Assembly (NCBI GenBank): GCA_028066055.1
Contig: JALCBY010000026.1
Coordinates: 1-48,438, forward strand
DNA length: 48,438 bases
Reading direction: 5' to 3'
Origin: Hyphomicrobiaceae bacterium
Lineage (GTDB): Bacteria > Pseudomonadota > Alphaproteobacteria > Rhizobiales > Methyloligellaceae
Of this stretch, positions 16,501-26,204 are shown piece after piece. Made by a program: the position numbers and the translations under genes. Position 1 is the stretch's first letter. Each line of letters starts with the position of its first letter. The notes under the pieces were generated by a model. The model did no database searches. It saw only the letters and a list, made by a program, of their open reading frames with translations, and was not told the origin of the DNA.

Positions 16501-19500
16501 ATGACCGGCTCGGGAAACGGTTCCGACAAATGGCATTTTTGGATTGATCGGGGTGGCACGTTCACCGATGTCGTGGCGCGCGCGCCGTCGGGTGAGATCA
16601 GTGCCCGCAAGCTTCTGTCTGAAAATCCGAACAGCTACGACGATGCGGCTCTTCAGGGCATCCGCGATTTTCTCGGCGTCGCCGGAAATAGCGTCATCCC
16701 TTCCGAAAAGATCGGTGCGGTCAAAATGGGTACGACCGTGGCCACGAACGCTCTTCTCGAACGTGAAGGCGAGCGGGTGCTGCTGCTTGTGACGGAAGGT
16801 TTCCGGGACGCGCTCAAAATCGGCTACCAGGCCCGCCCCGACATTTTTGCCCGTCAAATCGTCAAACCGGAAATGCTCTACGACCGTGTCGCGGAACTTC
16901 CCGAACGTGTCCGCGCGGATGGGGCGCTTGAGGTTCCGCTGGATGAAGACGCCGCACGGAGCGCGCTGCAATCGGCGTTTGACGATGGCATCCGGTCCGT
17001 CGCGATTGTCTTCATGCATGCCTATGCCTTCCCCGCACACGAACGGCAGGTCGTCGAACTGGCCAAGGAAACCGGCTTCACCCAGATTTCGGCGAGCCAC
17101 CAGGCGAGTCCGCTCATCAAGCTTGTCGGACGCGGCGACACGGCGGTCGTCGATGCCTACCTCTCGCCGATCCTGCGCCGCTACGTCGACAAGGTCTCAG
17201 GCGAATTGCACGCATCGGGCGGGAACCCGCAACTCATGTTCATGACGAGTGCCGGCGGATTGACGGCGGCGGAACTTTTCCAGGGCAAGGACGCGATCCT
17301 GTCCGGGCCCGCCGGAGGCGTCGTCGGTGCCGTCGAGACCGGGCGTATCGAAGGTCTGACCAAGATTATCGGCTTCGACATGGGAGGCACGTCCACGGAC
17401 GTTTCCCACTATGCGGGCGCGCTCGAGCGCAGCTTTGAAACGGAGGTCGCCGGCGTGCGCATGCGCGCACCGATGATGCGCATCCATACGGTCGCCGCAG
17501 GCGGCGGATCGATCCTGCACTTCGACGGCGCGCGTTTCCGTGTTGGACCCGATTCCGCCGGTGCCGACCCCGGTCCGCGCTGTTACCGCCGTGACGGCCC
17601 CCTGACCGTCACCGACGCCAACGTGATGGTGGGCAAGCTGAACGCGAGTTACTTCCCCGAAATCTTCGGACCCCAACAGGACCAGCCGCTTGATGCCGGT
17701 GCCGTGCGCACGGGCTTTGTCGAACTCTCCGGGGAACTTGGGGACGGGCGCACGCCTGAGGAAATCGCCGACGGGTTTCTGCGGATCGCGGTCGAGAACA
17801 TGGCCAACGCCATCAAGAAGATCTCGATCCAGCGCGGTTACGATGTGACAGAATATGCCCTTGCGTCATTCGGCGGCGCGGGCGGACAGCACGCCTGCAT
17901 GATTGCCGATATTCTCGGCATGGAAACCATCCACATGCATCCGCTGTCCGGCGTGCTGTCCGCATATGGCATGGGACTGGCCGACGTGCGCGCATCCCGA
18001 CAGCGCGCGATCGAGCAACCTCTTGAAAACAATACGCTTGAGACAATCCGCGAACTCGCAGACGCCCTGGCTGAAGAGAACCGCGACGAACTCACAGGCC
18101 AGAAGGTCGCGCCGGCGGACATGGCTACAGAGGTCCGGGTTCATTTGCGCTACGAAGGCACCGATACCGCCCTCCCGATCCCACTTGGCGCGTTCGCCGA
18201 CATGCGCGCCGCGTTCGAACGTGCCTATATGCAGCAATTCGGCTTCACCGATCCCGACCGCACCATCGTCGTCGAAGCTTTGGAAGTGGAAACTTCGGGC
18301 GGCGGCGCGGACATCGAAGAGCCGGAACATGCAATGGAAACCGGAGCGGCGCCTGAGGCGCACGATACCACGCGGTTCTACTCAAGCCGTGAGTGGCACG
18401 AGGCGATCGTATATATCCGCGGCCAGCTCAAGCCGGGACAGGATATTGCCGGGCCCGCACTGATCATCGAAGACCATCAGACCGTTGTCGTCGAACCCGG
18501 CTGGAGCGCGAAGGTCACGGCTCACGATCATCTGCTTCTCACGCGCAGTACGCCACGCGACCGGCAGGATGCCATTGGCACCAAGGCAGACCCCGTGATG
18601 CTTGAGGTATTCAACAACCTCTTCATGTCCATCGCCGAGCAGATGGGTGTGGCACTTCAGAACACCGCGCAATCGGTGAACATCAAGGAGCGTCTCGATT
18701 TCTCCTGCGCCATTTTCAATGGCGAGGGCCAGCTCGTCGCCAACGCCCCGCATGTGCCCGTCCACCTGGGTTCCATGGACCGGTCTGTGGAAACGATCAT
18801 CCGGGACAACAAGGGCAAACTCCGCGCCGGCGATGTCTACATGATCAACGCGCCCTACAATGGCGGTACGCACCTCCCCGACATCACCGTCATCACGCCG
18901 GTTTTCGACGAGGCCGGGCAAGACATTCTCTTCTATGTGGCGAGCCGCGGCCACCACGCGGATGTGGGCGGCATAACCCCGGGATCCATGAGCCCCAACG
19001 CCACCACCATCAATGAAGAAGGCATCTATATCGACAACTTCCTGCTGGTCGAAAACGGCCGGTTCCGTGAAAAAGCGACCCATGCGCTCCTCACGGAAGC
19101 AAAGTATCCCGCGCGCAACCCGGCGGCGAACATCGCCGATTTGAAAGCGCAGATCGCCGCCAACGAAAAAGGGGTGCAGGAGCTGCGCAACATGGTGGCG
19201 CATTTTGGCCTAAAAACGGTCCACGCCTATATGGGACACGTCCAGGACAACGCCGAGGAAAGCGTGCGCCGGGTGATCGACGTGCTGACGGATTCAACCT
19301 TCCAGGTTGAGATGGACCAGGGCACCCACATCAAGGTGGCCATTCGCGTGGTCAAGGAAGCGCGCCGCGCGACCATCGACTTCACCGGCACGAGCCCCGA
19401 ACAGGGCAATAACTTCAACGCGCCGGAACCCGTAACGCGCGCTGCGGTCCTTTATGTGTTCCGCGTCATGGTGGACGACCGCATCCCCATGAATGCCGGC

Positions 19501-20118
19501 TGCCTCAAACCCATCGACATCATTCTGCCGGACGACTGCATGCTGTCGCCGAAATACCCGGCGGCCGTCGTCGCGGGCAATGTCGAGACCAGCCAGATCA
19601 TCACCAATTGCCTGTTTGCGGCACTCAATGCCATGGGCCCCTCGCAGGGCACCATGAACAACCTGACCTTCGGCAACGACCGCTATCAGTATTACGAAAC
19701 CATCTGTTCCGGCTCGCCGGCGGGTCCGGGCTTCGACGGCACGGATGCCGTGCATGTGCATATGACCAACACGCGGCTGACCGATCCGGAAATCCTCGAA
19801 TTGCGCTATCCAGTCCTGCTGGAAGACTTTCATATCCGTGAAGGGTCCGGCGGAAAGGGCAAATGGAGCGCCGGCAACGGCATTTCCCGTACCATACGTT
19901 TCCTCGAACGCATGGATTGCGCCATCCTCTCCGGTTACCGCGATGTTCATCCCTTCGGATTGAACGGCGGTGAGCAGGGCGAATGCGGCTCGAACACGGT
20001 TCGCAGAACAGATGGGCGGAAGGAATTGCTCAAAGGGTGCGATCAGACCGTTCTCGACGCGGGCGACGCCATCATCATTACGACGCCCACCGGCGGTGGA
20101 TTTGGCGCCCGAACATAA
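16501..20118 (+). CDS. Fused HyuA/HyuB hydantoinase - 5-oxoprolinase
   Basis: The family hydrolyses 5-oxoproline or hydantoins with ATP, opening the lactam ring. The first half is HyuA-like, with the ASKHA-type ATP-binding motifs [14 protein letters not shown] at the start and [16 protein letters not shown] in the middle. The second half is HyuB-like ([20 protein letters not shown], then [15 protein letters not shown]), and the end GGGFGAR is typical of the family. At about 1205 residues it matches eukaryotic-type single-chain 5-oxoprolinase rather than the usual separate HyuA and HyuB subunits. The ATG at 16501 is preferred because GGGGACG lies just upstream; an ATG at 16468 has none. It may serve the gamma-glutamyl cycle by recycling 5-oxoproline to glutamate. 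No partner gene is close. Confidence 0.92.
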   Translation: MTGSGNGSDKWHFWIDRGGTFTDVVARAPSGEISARKLLSENPNSYDDAALQGIRDFLGVAGNSVIPSEKIGAVKMGTTVATNALLEREGERVLLLVTEGFRDALKIGYQARPDIFARQIVKPEMLYDRVAELPERVRADGALEVPLDEDAARSALQSAFDDGIRSVAIVFMHAYAFPAHERQVVELAKETGFTQISASHQASPLIKLVGRGDTAVVDAYLSPILRRYVDKVSGELHASGGNPQLMFMTSAGGLTAAELFQGKDAILSGPAGGVVGAVETGRIEGLTKIIGFDMGGTSTDVSHYAGALERSFETEVAGVRMRAPMMRIHTVAAGGGSILHFDGARFRVGPDSAGADPGPRCYRRDGPLTVTDANVMVGKLNASYFPEIFGPQQDQPLDAGAVRTGFVELSGELGDGRTPEEIADGFLRIAVENMANAIKKISIQRGYDVTEYALASFGGAGGQHACMIADILGMETIHMHPLSGVLSAYGMGLADVRASRQRAIEQPLENNTLETIRELADALAEENRDELTGQKVAPADMATEVRVHLRYEGTDTALPIPLGAFADMRAAFERAYMQQFGFTDPDRTIVVEALEVETSGGGADIEEPEHAMETGAAPEAHDTTRFYSSREWHEAIVYIRGQLKPGQDIAGPALIIEDHQTVVVEPGWSAKVTAHDHLLLTRSTPRDRQDAIGTKADPVMLEVFNNLFMSIAEQMGVALQNTAQSVNIKERLDFSCAIFNGEGQLVANAPHVPVHLGSMDRSVETIIRDNKGKLRAGDVYMINAPYNGGTHLPDITVITPVFDEAGQDILFYVASRGHHADVGGITPGSMSPNATTINEEGIYIDNFLLVENGRFREKATHALLTEAKYPARNPAANIADLKAQIAANEKGVQELRNMVAHFGLKTVHAYMGHVQDNAEESVRRVIDVLTDSTFQVEMDQGTHIKVAIRVVKEARRATIDFTGTSPEQGNNFNAPEPVTRAAVLYVFRVMVDDRIPMNAGCLKPIDIILPDDCMLSPKYPAAVVAGNVETSQIITNCLFAALNAMGPSQGTMNNLTFGNDRYQYYETICSGSPAGPGFDGTDAVHVHMTNTRLTDPEILELRYPVLLEDFHIREGSGGKGKWSAGNGISRTIRFLERMDCAILSGYRDVHPFGLNGGEQGECGSNTVRRTDGRKELLKGCDQTVLDAGDAIIITTPTGGGFGART

Positions 20119-20123
20119 GAAAA

Positions 20124-20144
20124 GCGCGGGGCCAAGCCCCGCGC
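20124..20144. terminator. Terminator between 5-oxoprolinase and DUF2852 genes
   Basis: GCGCGGGGC and GCCCCGCGC pair perfectly over nine bases around CAA, six bases after the oxoprolinase stop. CGTCTT follows on the plus strand. The two genes converge here, so it could serve both directions. Confidence 0.75.
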
Positions 20145-20177
20145 CGTCTTACTTGAAAGGGATGCGTAGTCGGACAA

Positions 20178-20603
20178 TCAACTGGTTTGCGGGACGGTCC
20201 CTGCATTGTCATCCGGCTTGTCGGACTTTGCGTCACTTGATTTGCGCTCTTCCATGAACTGATCGAACTCGACCTTGTCACGCGCCGCGCGAAGACGCTC
20301 CAGGAAAGCGCGGAACTCGTCGGCCTCATCTTCCAACCGCCGCAGGGTTTCCTCGCGATATTCATCAAAGGCTGCATTTCCCGTAGAACGAAATGTTGTC
20401 CGCGCACGATGCCACATCTTCTCCGCCTTTTTCCTCTTCTCCGCCTTGTTCTTCCAATTGCGCGAATTGCATCCCATGCGTCCACTCCATATCAAATAGA
20501 ACAAGAGCGCCAGGCCGATCGGCCAGAAAACGATAAAGCTCACCACCATCAAGGTGATCCAGGCGGGCTTACCGTAATCGTCCAGCGTCTGAACTAACTC
20601 CAT
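20178..20603 (-). CDS. DUF2852 membrane protein
   Basis: The protein of 141 residues has one hydrophobic segment near the N-terminus (LMVVSFIVFWPIGLALLFYL), then a conserved cluster typical of DUF2852 (SGRMGC). A long charged helix follows (EYREETLRRLEDEADEFRAF) that probably forms a coiled coil in the cytoplasm, and the C-terminal tail is rich in D, S and P. The start at 20603 has GAGGA eleven bases upstream; the longer frame to 20711 lacks one. A perfect 9-base palindrome sits 15-37 bases before the start and probably binds a regulator. The neighbour on that side is a TetR gene on the same strand. DUF2852 proteins are common in Hyphomicrobiales and their function is unknown. Confidence 0.8.
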   Translation of the reverse strand: MELVQTLDDYGKPAWITLMVVSFIVFWPIGLALLFYLIWSGRMGCNSRNWKNKAEKRKKAEKMWHRARTTFRSTGNAAFDEYREETLRRLEDEADEFRAFLERLRAARDKVEFDQFMEERKSSDAKSDKPDDNAGTVPQTS

Positions 20604-20617
20604 TTGGGTCCTCGTCT

Positions 20618-20640
20618 TGTTAATGTGATTAACATTAACA
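20618..20640. promoter_or_regulatory. Operator-like palindrome before DUF2852 gene
   Basis: TGTTAATGT and ACATTAACA are perfect nine-base arms with a five-base spacer GATTA. The site overlaps the likely promoter of the DUF2852 gene, ending 15 bases before its start codon. The TetR regulator at 20732-21376 is the obvious candidate to bind it. Confidence 0.65.
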
Positions 20641-20731
20641 TAAATGGTCATTCCTGCGCTTCTGTCAAGGTGGCTTTTCTGAAATTCGCGGGGTGCGGCG
20701 GCGCGCCACACTTCTATATACGCAGGCGGGC

Positions 20732-21376
20732 CTATTTTTCCGTCGGAATGATCCCGAGGCCCCGCAGATAAATCAGCATTCCCGCGTCGAGAATTTCATC
20801 GGCGGTCAGAGGCACCTTCCCGCGGCACGGCTTTCCATCGCCGAACAATGTCGCAATGCCATGGCTCATGGCCCACACATGCAAGCTCATGAGCGCACCA
20901 GGCGGCAAATTTGCCTGTGGAGCGGTTTGCGCAACAGCGGCAGTCACGCGACGCAAGACGTCGAATGCACGATCGGCAGCGGCCTTCAACTCCGGTGAAT
21001 CGTCGACAGAAAGACCAGCCTCGAACATGGCCGAATAGCTTGCAGGCTCGTCCCGGGCGAAGGCGAGATAGGCACGGCCGACATTTTCAAAAGCCTGAAG
21101 CGGAGACGGCACGCCATCATTCCATGCCGCTTCAAGGCGATCCGCAAACTGTTCAAACCCGGAAATTGCAACCTGGGCGAGCAATGCTTCACGGTCCCGG
21201 AAATGGCGATAGGGTGCGGCAGCGCTGACCCCGGCCAGACGCGCGGCCTCGGTCAGCGAAAAGCCGGCGGCCCCCTGCTGCTTGATCAGTTGGCGCGCCG
21301 CATCCAGCAAAGCCTGCCTGAGATTGCCGTGGTGATAACCCCGGCGTCCTCGCTCGTCGCGGTCTCGATTGGTCAT
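20732..21376 (-). CDS. TetR-family regulator
   Basis: The 214-residue protein begins with a Tyr/His-containing tail (GYHHGNLRQALLDAARQLIK) and a classic TetR helix-turn-helix (FSLTEAARLAGVSAAAPYRH, then FRDREALLAQVA). The C-terminal two thirds are an all-helical ligand-binding and dimerisation domain of the WHG type (ALMSLHVWAMSHGIATLF). The WHG subfamily often senses hydrophobic ligands. The ATG at 21376 is preferred; an upstream frame to 21487 adds 37 low-complexity residues. It lies upstream of the DUF2852 gene on the same strand, and the palindrome in the latter's promoter is a likely site. The ligand is unknown. Confidence 0.9.
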   Translation of the reverse strand: MTNRDRDERGRRGYHHGNLRQALLDAARQLIKQQGAAGFSLTEAARLAGVSAAAPYRHFRDREALLAQVAISGFEQFADRLEAAWNDGVPSPLQAFENVGRAYLAFARDEPASYSAMFEAGLSVDDSPELKAAADRAFDVLRRVTAAVAQTAPQANLPPGALMSLHVWAMSHGIATLFGDGKPCRGKVPLTADEILDAGMLIYLRGLGIIPTEK

Positions 21377-21538
21377 GTTAACCGCTTTTACTTCATAGGG
21401 AGCGTTTGCGCAAAGCGTGCCGGGGCGCCCTGGAGCCGACCCCAACGGCCAACTCAATGAGCATTCCCGGCCCACTATATATCTCATAGCGAGGGCAAGT
21501 TCAGATCTGCAGACGATGCGGGATAACGAATTTAAAAT

Positions 21539-22357
21539 TCAATCCTGATAGCCGAGCCATTCGTTCCAGAGCTTCTCGCCGATCAGGCAGTCGATGCGCG
21601 GCGGCGCCTTCCATGGTGCCGCCTGTACCCGCATGATTTTGGCCGGCGCACCTGAAATCTCCCGAATCAATTTTCGCCGGATCGCGTTGGCAAAATTCTT
21701 TTCCTCGTGCACAGGCACGATAAAGGCACCCGGCCCGCCGATCACGCAATCCTCATAGTAAATGTCCAGCTTTTCGAGGTCGAAGAATCCGGGAGCCTGT
21801 CCGACGCGGAGCATGACCGGCAGACCGTTGACGGTGATTCCCCTTTTCACAACAACGTCGCGTGCCCTTGTGACGATGACGCCCTGGTTATTGGGCCCGT
21901 CGCCCGAAACATCTATGACACGACGATCGCCTTTGAAGCCGTTGTCCTCGAAGAGCGCCGCGGAAAAAAGGATGGCCGTCGAGATCGACGTCAACGGCAA
22001 CGCGGTCAGCCTGCGGCGTCCGAGAAGCTCGGCGAACTTTTCAGCCGACGCCTCGCCGTCTATGAGGGTCCACGGCACCTTGACACTCTGAAACTCCATC
22101 CCGCCCCATTCTACGAAAACGACGGCAATCTTCTTGTGCAAACCGGTCTCGATCGCCCGCAGCACGGTGGGGTCGCGGAAGGCGTCGACATAACCCTGCA
22201 GCTGCATTTTCTGCTCAAAACTGTCCATGGAGAGAGAGACGTCGACCGCGAGCACGAGTTCGAGATCCACTTCGACATCGTCCGCCAAAGCGGGTCGTGC
22301 GCTGACAACCAGCAAAAAAACGACTATCAACGCATGGTGAAGGCTGAAGCGCATCAT
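21539..22357 (-). CDS. DUF1194 von Willebrand A-like exported protein
   Basis: The protein has 272 residues. A signal peptide is visible at residues 1-25 (LIVVFLLVVSARPALA, cut near ALA-DD). The mature part is a von Willebrand factor A-like fold with a metal-ion-dependent adhesion site: LVLAVDVSLSMDS carries the DxSxS motif, and a later VIDVSGDGPNNQG carries further ligands. DUF1194 proteins are found mainly in alphaproteobacteria, and the sequence reads as an ordinary member. It probably acts in the periplasm as a protein-binding module. The gene stands alone: the TetR gene ends on the far side of a 160-bp gap, and the FAH operon starts about 190 bp away in the opposite direction. Confidence 0.88.
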   Translation of the reverse strand: MMRFSLHHALIVVFLLVVSARPALADDVEVDLELVLAVDVSLSMDSFEQKMQLQGYVDAFRDPTVLRAIETGLHKKIAVVFVEWGGMEFQSVKVPWTLIDGEASAEKFAELLGRRRLTALPLTSISTAILFSAALFEDNGFKGDRRVIDVSGDGPNNQGVIVTRARDVVVKRGITVNGLPVMLRVGQAPGFFDLEKLDIYYEDCVIGGPGAFIVPVHEEKNFANAIRRKLIREISGAPAKIMRVQAAPWKAPPRIDCLIGEKLWNEWLGYQD

Positions 22358-22548
22358 ATGATGTAGCGTAAGCCAGACGGAGTTGAGGACCGAAACAAAA
22401 TTTTGCGCTTAACCGAATTTCCGATCGAAGGTCCAAAGTCTTTTCATGCCATGATAGTTACATCGCGATGGCGGGTGTTGACCCGACAGTTCCATCGCCA
22501 CACGTTCTCGCATATCGACAAAGGTATGAGCTGCAAGGGACAATCGTT

Positions 22549-23595
22549 TTGAAGCTCGCTACCGTCATCGGACCCGACAGCCGCCCGCAGATCGGCGCGT
22601 TGATCGACAACGACAGGGCCATTGCCTTGCTGCAGGCCGGTATCACGGCCATGGAAGGCTCGCCGACGCCCTATTTCAACAGCATGCTCTCCTTCCTGCA
22701 GGCTGGCGCGGAGGCGCAATACAAGGCATTCGTCGTCCAGGATTTTGTTGCGGACCAGAAGCCGTCTAGCGCGGTCATGCCCGTGTCCGGCACCACATTC
22801 CTAAGCCCGCTCCCGATCCCGGAGTCGGTGCGCGACGCCATGTCTTTCGAGGAACACATCATCAATTCGATCCGGGTCGTCGGCCTGGGTCCCTATGCGA
22901 TGGTCGACGAGATGCTCGAGAAATGGTTCGGACGCCGGCGTTCTCTCGCCTACAGGTTCAACAAGGCATGGTATGAGCGCCCGATCTACTACAAGAGCAA
23001 CCGGTTTTCCGTGGTCGGACATGGTGCTGTCGTGCGAATGCCCTCCTATACGCAGCAGTTCGACTATGAACTCGAGTGGGGCATCATCATCGGCAAGGCG
23101 GGCCGTGACATTCCGTTGTCCGCCGCACGCGACCATATAGCCGGTTACACGATCTTCAACGATTTCTCGGCGCGTGACATCCAGATGAAAGAAATGAAGG
23201 GCCGTCTGGGTCCTGCGAAGGGCAAGGACTTCGACACCGGAAATGCCATCGGCCCTTGGATCGTAACGCCCGACGACATTCCCGAGCCCTACAACCTCAC
23301 CATGACCGCACGCGTCAACGGCGAGGAATGGTCCCGCGGATCCACAAGCGACATGCATTGGACGTTTGAGAAGATAATTTCCTACATTTCCCAATCGGAA
23401 ACCCTGTATCCAGGCGAGTTCATCGGCTCGGGCACATGTTCGGGAAAGCTCGGCAAGGGATCGGGGCTTGAACTCGGTCGAACGTTGAACGCGGGCGACG
23501 TGGTAGAACTGGAAGTCGAAAATATCGGCATTTTGCGGAACCGTATCGCTCCTCCCGTTAAGAACGTCCCCCCGCAAACGCCCACCAATCGGTGA
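22549..23595 (+). CDS. Fumarylacetoacetate hydrolase-family enzyme
   Basis: This 348-residue protein belongs to the FAH family, which cleaves or decarboxylates beta-diketo acids and related acids in aromatic degradation. Metal-site landmarks are SFEEHIINSIR and YELEWGIIIG, with the FAH-type FNDFSARDIQ, KGKDFDTGNAIGPWIVT and the end-domain SGTCSGKLGKGSGL. The start is taken as TTG at 22549 (KLATVIG) because AAGGGA lies eight bases upstream and FAH proteins begin this way. It is the first gene of a four-gene run. Its stop overlaps the next gene's start by four bases. The true substrate is not deducible; 2,4-diketo acids are typical of the longer FAH members. Confidence 0.9.
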   Translation: MKLATVIGPDSRPQIGALIDNDRAIALLQAGITAMEGSPTPYFNSMLSFLQAGAEAQYKAFVVQDFVADQKPSSAVMPVSGTTFLSPLPIPESVRDAMSFEEHIINSIRVVGLGPYAMVDEMLEKWFGRRRSLAYRFNKAWYERPIYYKSNRFSVVGHGAVVRMPSYTQQFDYELEWGIIIGKAGRDIPLSAARDHIAGYTIFNDFSARDIQMKEMKGRLGPAKGKDFDTGNAIGPWIVTPDDIPEPYNLTMTARVNGEEWSRGSTSDMHWTFEKIISYISQSETLYPGEFIGSGTCSGKLGKGSGLELGRTLNAGDVVELEVENIGILRNRIAPPVKNVPPQTPTNR

Positions 23596-24701
23596 ATATG
23601 AGCGCACAGACGGCCAAATGCATCGCACCAACGGGCGCCAAGCGAACCCGCTTCCGTGAAACGCCGATGTATGAGGAAGGTCTGTGGGATCTGGGCAATG
23701 GTCTGTATGCCTGGATGGTGCCGAACGGGTCGTGGGGTGAATCCAATGCCGGGCTGGTTACGGGCGACGGGGAATCCCTGCTGATCGATACGCTTTGGGA
23801 CTTGCGCTACACCCAATCAATGCTCGATGCCATGGCCCCGGTTTTCCGAAGGGCGCCGCTCACCACGCTGGTGAACACGCATGCCGACGGCGACCATTTC
23901 TGGGGAAACCAGCTCGTTGACGATCATGTCGTAAGCATCACGTCCGAGGCGGCCCGCACAGAGATGGACCTGCATAAACCATCCTCCATGCTGGCTTTCG
24001 GCAGACTCGGCGCCACCCTGCAGGCTGTTCCGTTCAAGAAAGTCAGCAAGGTCGGGCACTGGTTCAGCGCCATGTGTCTGCCCTATGAATTCGATGAAGT
24101 CATCCACACGCCCGCGACCACCACCTTCTCGGGAAGTGAATGGCGCGAGGTCGGAGGCAGGCGCCTGCAGCTCATCGAAGTCGGCCCCGCGCACACCACG
24201 GGAGACCTGATGGTGTATGTTCCCGACGCCCGCACACTTTTCGCAGGTGACATTCTGTTTGTGGGCTCAACTCCGGTGATGTGGGCGGGTCCTGTCGAAA
24301 ACTGGCTGACGGCGCTTGACCTGATTCTCGATCTCGACGCCGAAACAATCGTGCCAGGTCACGGGCCGGTCACGGACAAGTCCGGCGTGCGAACCGTAAA
24401 AGCGTACTGGGAATACACAGGCGGGGCGGCGCGAACGTTGTTCGACCGGGGCATACCCGAGCAAGAGGCGGCGCATCGCATTCTCCAATCTGCGGACTTT
24501 CGAAAACAGCCATTCGCGGACTGGGATTCGCCTGAACGTATGATGACCAATGTTCATGTCCTTTTTCGCCATTTCAAGGGAAAGACCGGCCACATGTCAG
24601 TGCCTGCGAAAGTCAACATGATGCGCAAGCAGGCCATACTGGCCAACGCGTTTCCGGATGCGAAACCAACCATGATGCGCCTCGAGGACGCGTCGCTGTG
24701 A
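23592..24701 (+). CDS. MBL-fold metallo-hydrolase, second gene of FAH operon
   Basis: This 369-residue protein has a metallo-beta-lactamase fold. The metal motif reads NTHADGDHFWGN: the usual H-x-H-x-D-H is replaced by H-A-D-G-D-H, so the second His of the motif is Asp here. Later ligands are visible: GPAHTTGD, an aspartate in TLFAGDILF, and a histidine in VPGHGPV. Many MBL enzymes bind one or two zinc ions at this site and hydrolyse esters, thioesters or lactones. Its GTG start overlaps the FAH stop codon (GTGA), so the two are translated together; an ATG six bases on (23598) is an alternative. In this operon the protein could open a lactone or thioester made from the same aromatic substrate. 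Confidence 0.87.
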   Translation: MNMSAQTAKCIAPTGAKRTRFRETPMYEEGLWDLGNGLYAWMVPNGSWGESNAGLVTGDGESLLIDTLWDLRYTQSMLDAMAPVFRRAPLTTLVNTHADGDHFWGNQLVDDHVVSITSEAARTEMDLHKPSSMLAFGRLGATLQAVPFKKVSKVGHWFSAMCLPYEFDEVIHTPATTTFSGSEWREVGGRRLQLIEVGPAHTTGDLMVYVPDARTLFAGDILFVGSTPVMWAGPVENWLTALDLILDLDAETIVPGHGPVTDKSGVRTVKAYWEYTGGAARTLFDRGIPEQEAAHRILQSADFRKQPFADWDSPERMMTNVHVLFRHFKGKTGHMSVPAKVNMMRKQAILANAFPDAKPTMMRLEDASL

Positions 24702-24747
24702 CATATCCTCGTCGTCGAATGTCTTTGAGAGAGATGGATGGACGGGC

Positions 24748-25518
24748 ATGAAACCCAACAAAATGAAAGAAAAATTTGCGGTCAACGCACCGGCTTTCGG
24801 TCTGTCCGTGATGATCCCCTCCCCACAGATGGTCGAGATGGCGGGCGGGCTCGGTTTTGACTGGGTGCTCATTGACTGCGAGCACGGAGCGATTTCGCTG
24901 GAGAGCGTGGAACTGATGATCATGGCTGCGGAGGCCGTGGACATCACTCCGATCGTTCGTCCGCCTACCAAGAGCCCGCGCGAGATCATGGCTGTTATGG
25001 ACATTGGCGCCATGGGCGTGCAGGTCCCGCATGTGAACACGGCAGACGATGCGCGAAATGCGGTTGCTGCCGTGAAATATCACCCTACGGGGAACAGATC
25101 GATGGCGGCGGGCATTCGCGCGCAGGGCTATGGGCTTGGAAGTTCGAGCGAAGATTATGTCGAAACCGCGAACCGGGAAACCTTGGCGTGCGTCCAGCTT
25201 GAGGACCCGGAAGCGATCGAGAATGCAGACGAGATTCTCAAGGTCGACGGCATCGACGTCTTCTTCATTGGTCCGTCCGATCTCTCACAGGCCATGGGGC
25301 ACCCCGGCAATGCAAGGGCACCCGAGGTTGCTCAGGCCATCGATGAAACGCTTGCGAAAATTGTCGCGGCAGGCCACACGCCGGGCATGCCCGGGACAAC
25401 AGAAAACCTTCCCGATATCCTCGCCAAGGGCGCGCGCTACATTTACGCGCACGTTCCCCGCCTTCTGAAAGCCGCTGCGGCGGATTACTTCGATGCCGCG
25501 AAAGGAGTCCAAAAGTGA
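24748..25518 (+). CDS. HpcH/HpaI-family class II aldolase
   Basis: The protein has 256 residues and the HpcH/HpaI aldolase pattern. Metal-binding and catalytic segments are FDWVLIDCEHGAISLESVEL, the arginine in PIVRPPTKS, QVPHVNTADDARNAV, the metal-binding QLEDPEAIENADEIL, and FIGPSDLSQAMG. These enzymes cleave 2-keto-3-deoxy acids to pyruvate plus an aldehyde, using a divalent metal. The gene sits 46 bases after the MBL gene, and its stop overlaps the next start by four bases. Its place with an FAH-family enzyme fits the end of a meta-cleavage or related aromatic catabolic route, in which FAH yields a 2-keto-3-deoxy acid and this enzyme cleaves it. The substrate is not identified. Confidence 0.9.
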   Translation: MKPNKMKEKFAVNAPAFGLSVMIPSPQMVEMAGGLGFDWVLIDCEHGAISLESVELMIMAAEAVDITPIVRPPTKSPREIMAVMDIGAMGVQVPHVNTADDARNAVAAVKYHPTGNRSMAAGIRAQGYGLGSSSEDYVETANRETLACVQLEDPEAIENADEILKVDGIDVFFIGPSDLSQAMGHPGNARAPEVAQAIDETLAKIVAAGHTPGMPGTTENLPDILAKGARYIYAHVPRLLKAAAADYFDAAKGVQK

Positions 25519-26174
25519 GTGTACTCGATGATCCGAAAGTTCAGCGCGTTCTGGAGCGGGAACATCAGCGAGCCAAAGGAGACCAGGAGCGCCTCTCCGA
25601 AATTCGCGAAAAGATCGATGCGGCAAAAGCGGCGGGAACTTTCACTTACGACATGTATCCGACCGACGTATATCTCGCGATCGAGCCCGCAATGGGCCGG
25701 TTTCTGAATCTTTGCTCACGCAGCCTCGATGCGAAATGTATTGTCGAATTCGGCACGTCCTTCGGTATTTCGACCATCTATCTGGCCGCTGCCGCACGAG
25801 AAACTGGAGGCCACGTCATCGGCTCGGAGCTGGAGCCGTCCAAAGCCGGACGCGCGCAGGCAAATCTGGAGGAAGCCGGATTGGCGGACGTGGTCGATAT
25901 CCGCGTGGGCAATGCGATGCAAACACTGCAGGATATCGATGAGCCCGTTGACATGCTGTTCCTTGATGGTTGGAAAGACCTCTATGTCCCGGTAACGCAA
26001 TTGCTCGAAAGGCGCTTCCGCCACGGTGCGGTCGTCCTCGCTGACAACATTCATACCTTCCGAGCAGAGATCCAAACCTATGTGGACTATATGGCGCGGA
26101 CGGACGGGCGCTTTCATTCAGTGACCCTGCCCTTTGAGAGCGGGCTGCATTATTCGTACCATCACAATCCCTAG
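25515..26174 (+). CDS. SAM-dependent O-methyltransferase (catechol type)
   Basis: The protein has 219 residues and the class I Rossmann methyltransferase fold of the catechol-OMT/caffeoyl-CoA type. SAM-binding motif I is VEFGTSFGIS, followed by SELEPSKAGRAQANLEEAGL and the motif FLDGWKDLY with the metal-binding Asp. It begins at GTG, overlapping the stop of the aldolase gene (GTGA), so it closes the four-gene operon. Such enzymes methylate a hydroxyl of a catechol or similar phenol using Mg2+. Within the operon it might protect a toxic catechol intermediate, or act on the reverse side of an O-demethylation pathway. This is inference. Confidence 0.88.
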   Translation: MSVLDDPKVQRVLEREHQRAKGDQERLSEIREKIDAAKAAGTFTYDMYPTDVYLAIEPAMGRFLNLCSRSLDAKCIVEFGTSFGISTIYLAAAARETGGHVIGSELEPSKAGRAQANLEEAGLADVVDIRVGNAMQTLQDIDEPVDMLFLDGWKDLYVPVTQLLERRFRHGAVVLADNIHTFRAEIQTYVDYMARTDGRFHSVTLPFESGLHYSYHHNP

Positions 26175-26204
26175 GTCTATCCCGGCGCCGGTTTGACGGA
26201 ACGG

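Noticed and set aside
22460-22548. N-terminal extension of the FAH protein to the ATG at 22468
   Set aside because: The extra residues do not look like the family, while the TTG at 22549 has AAGGGA upstream and begins with the usual KLAT.
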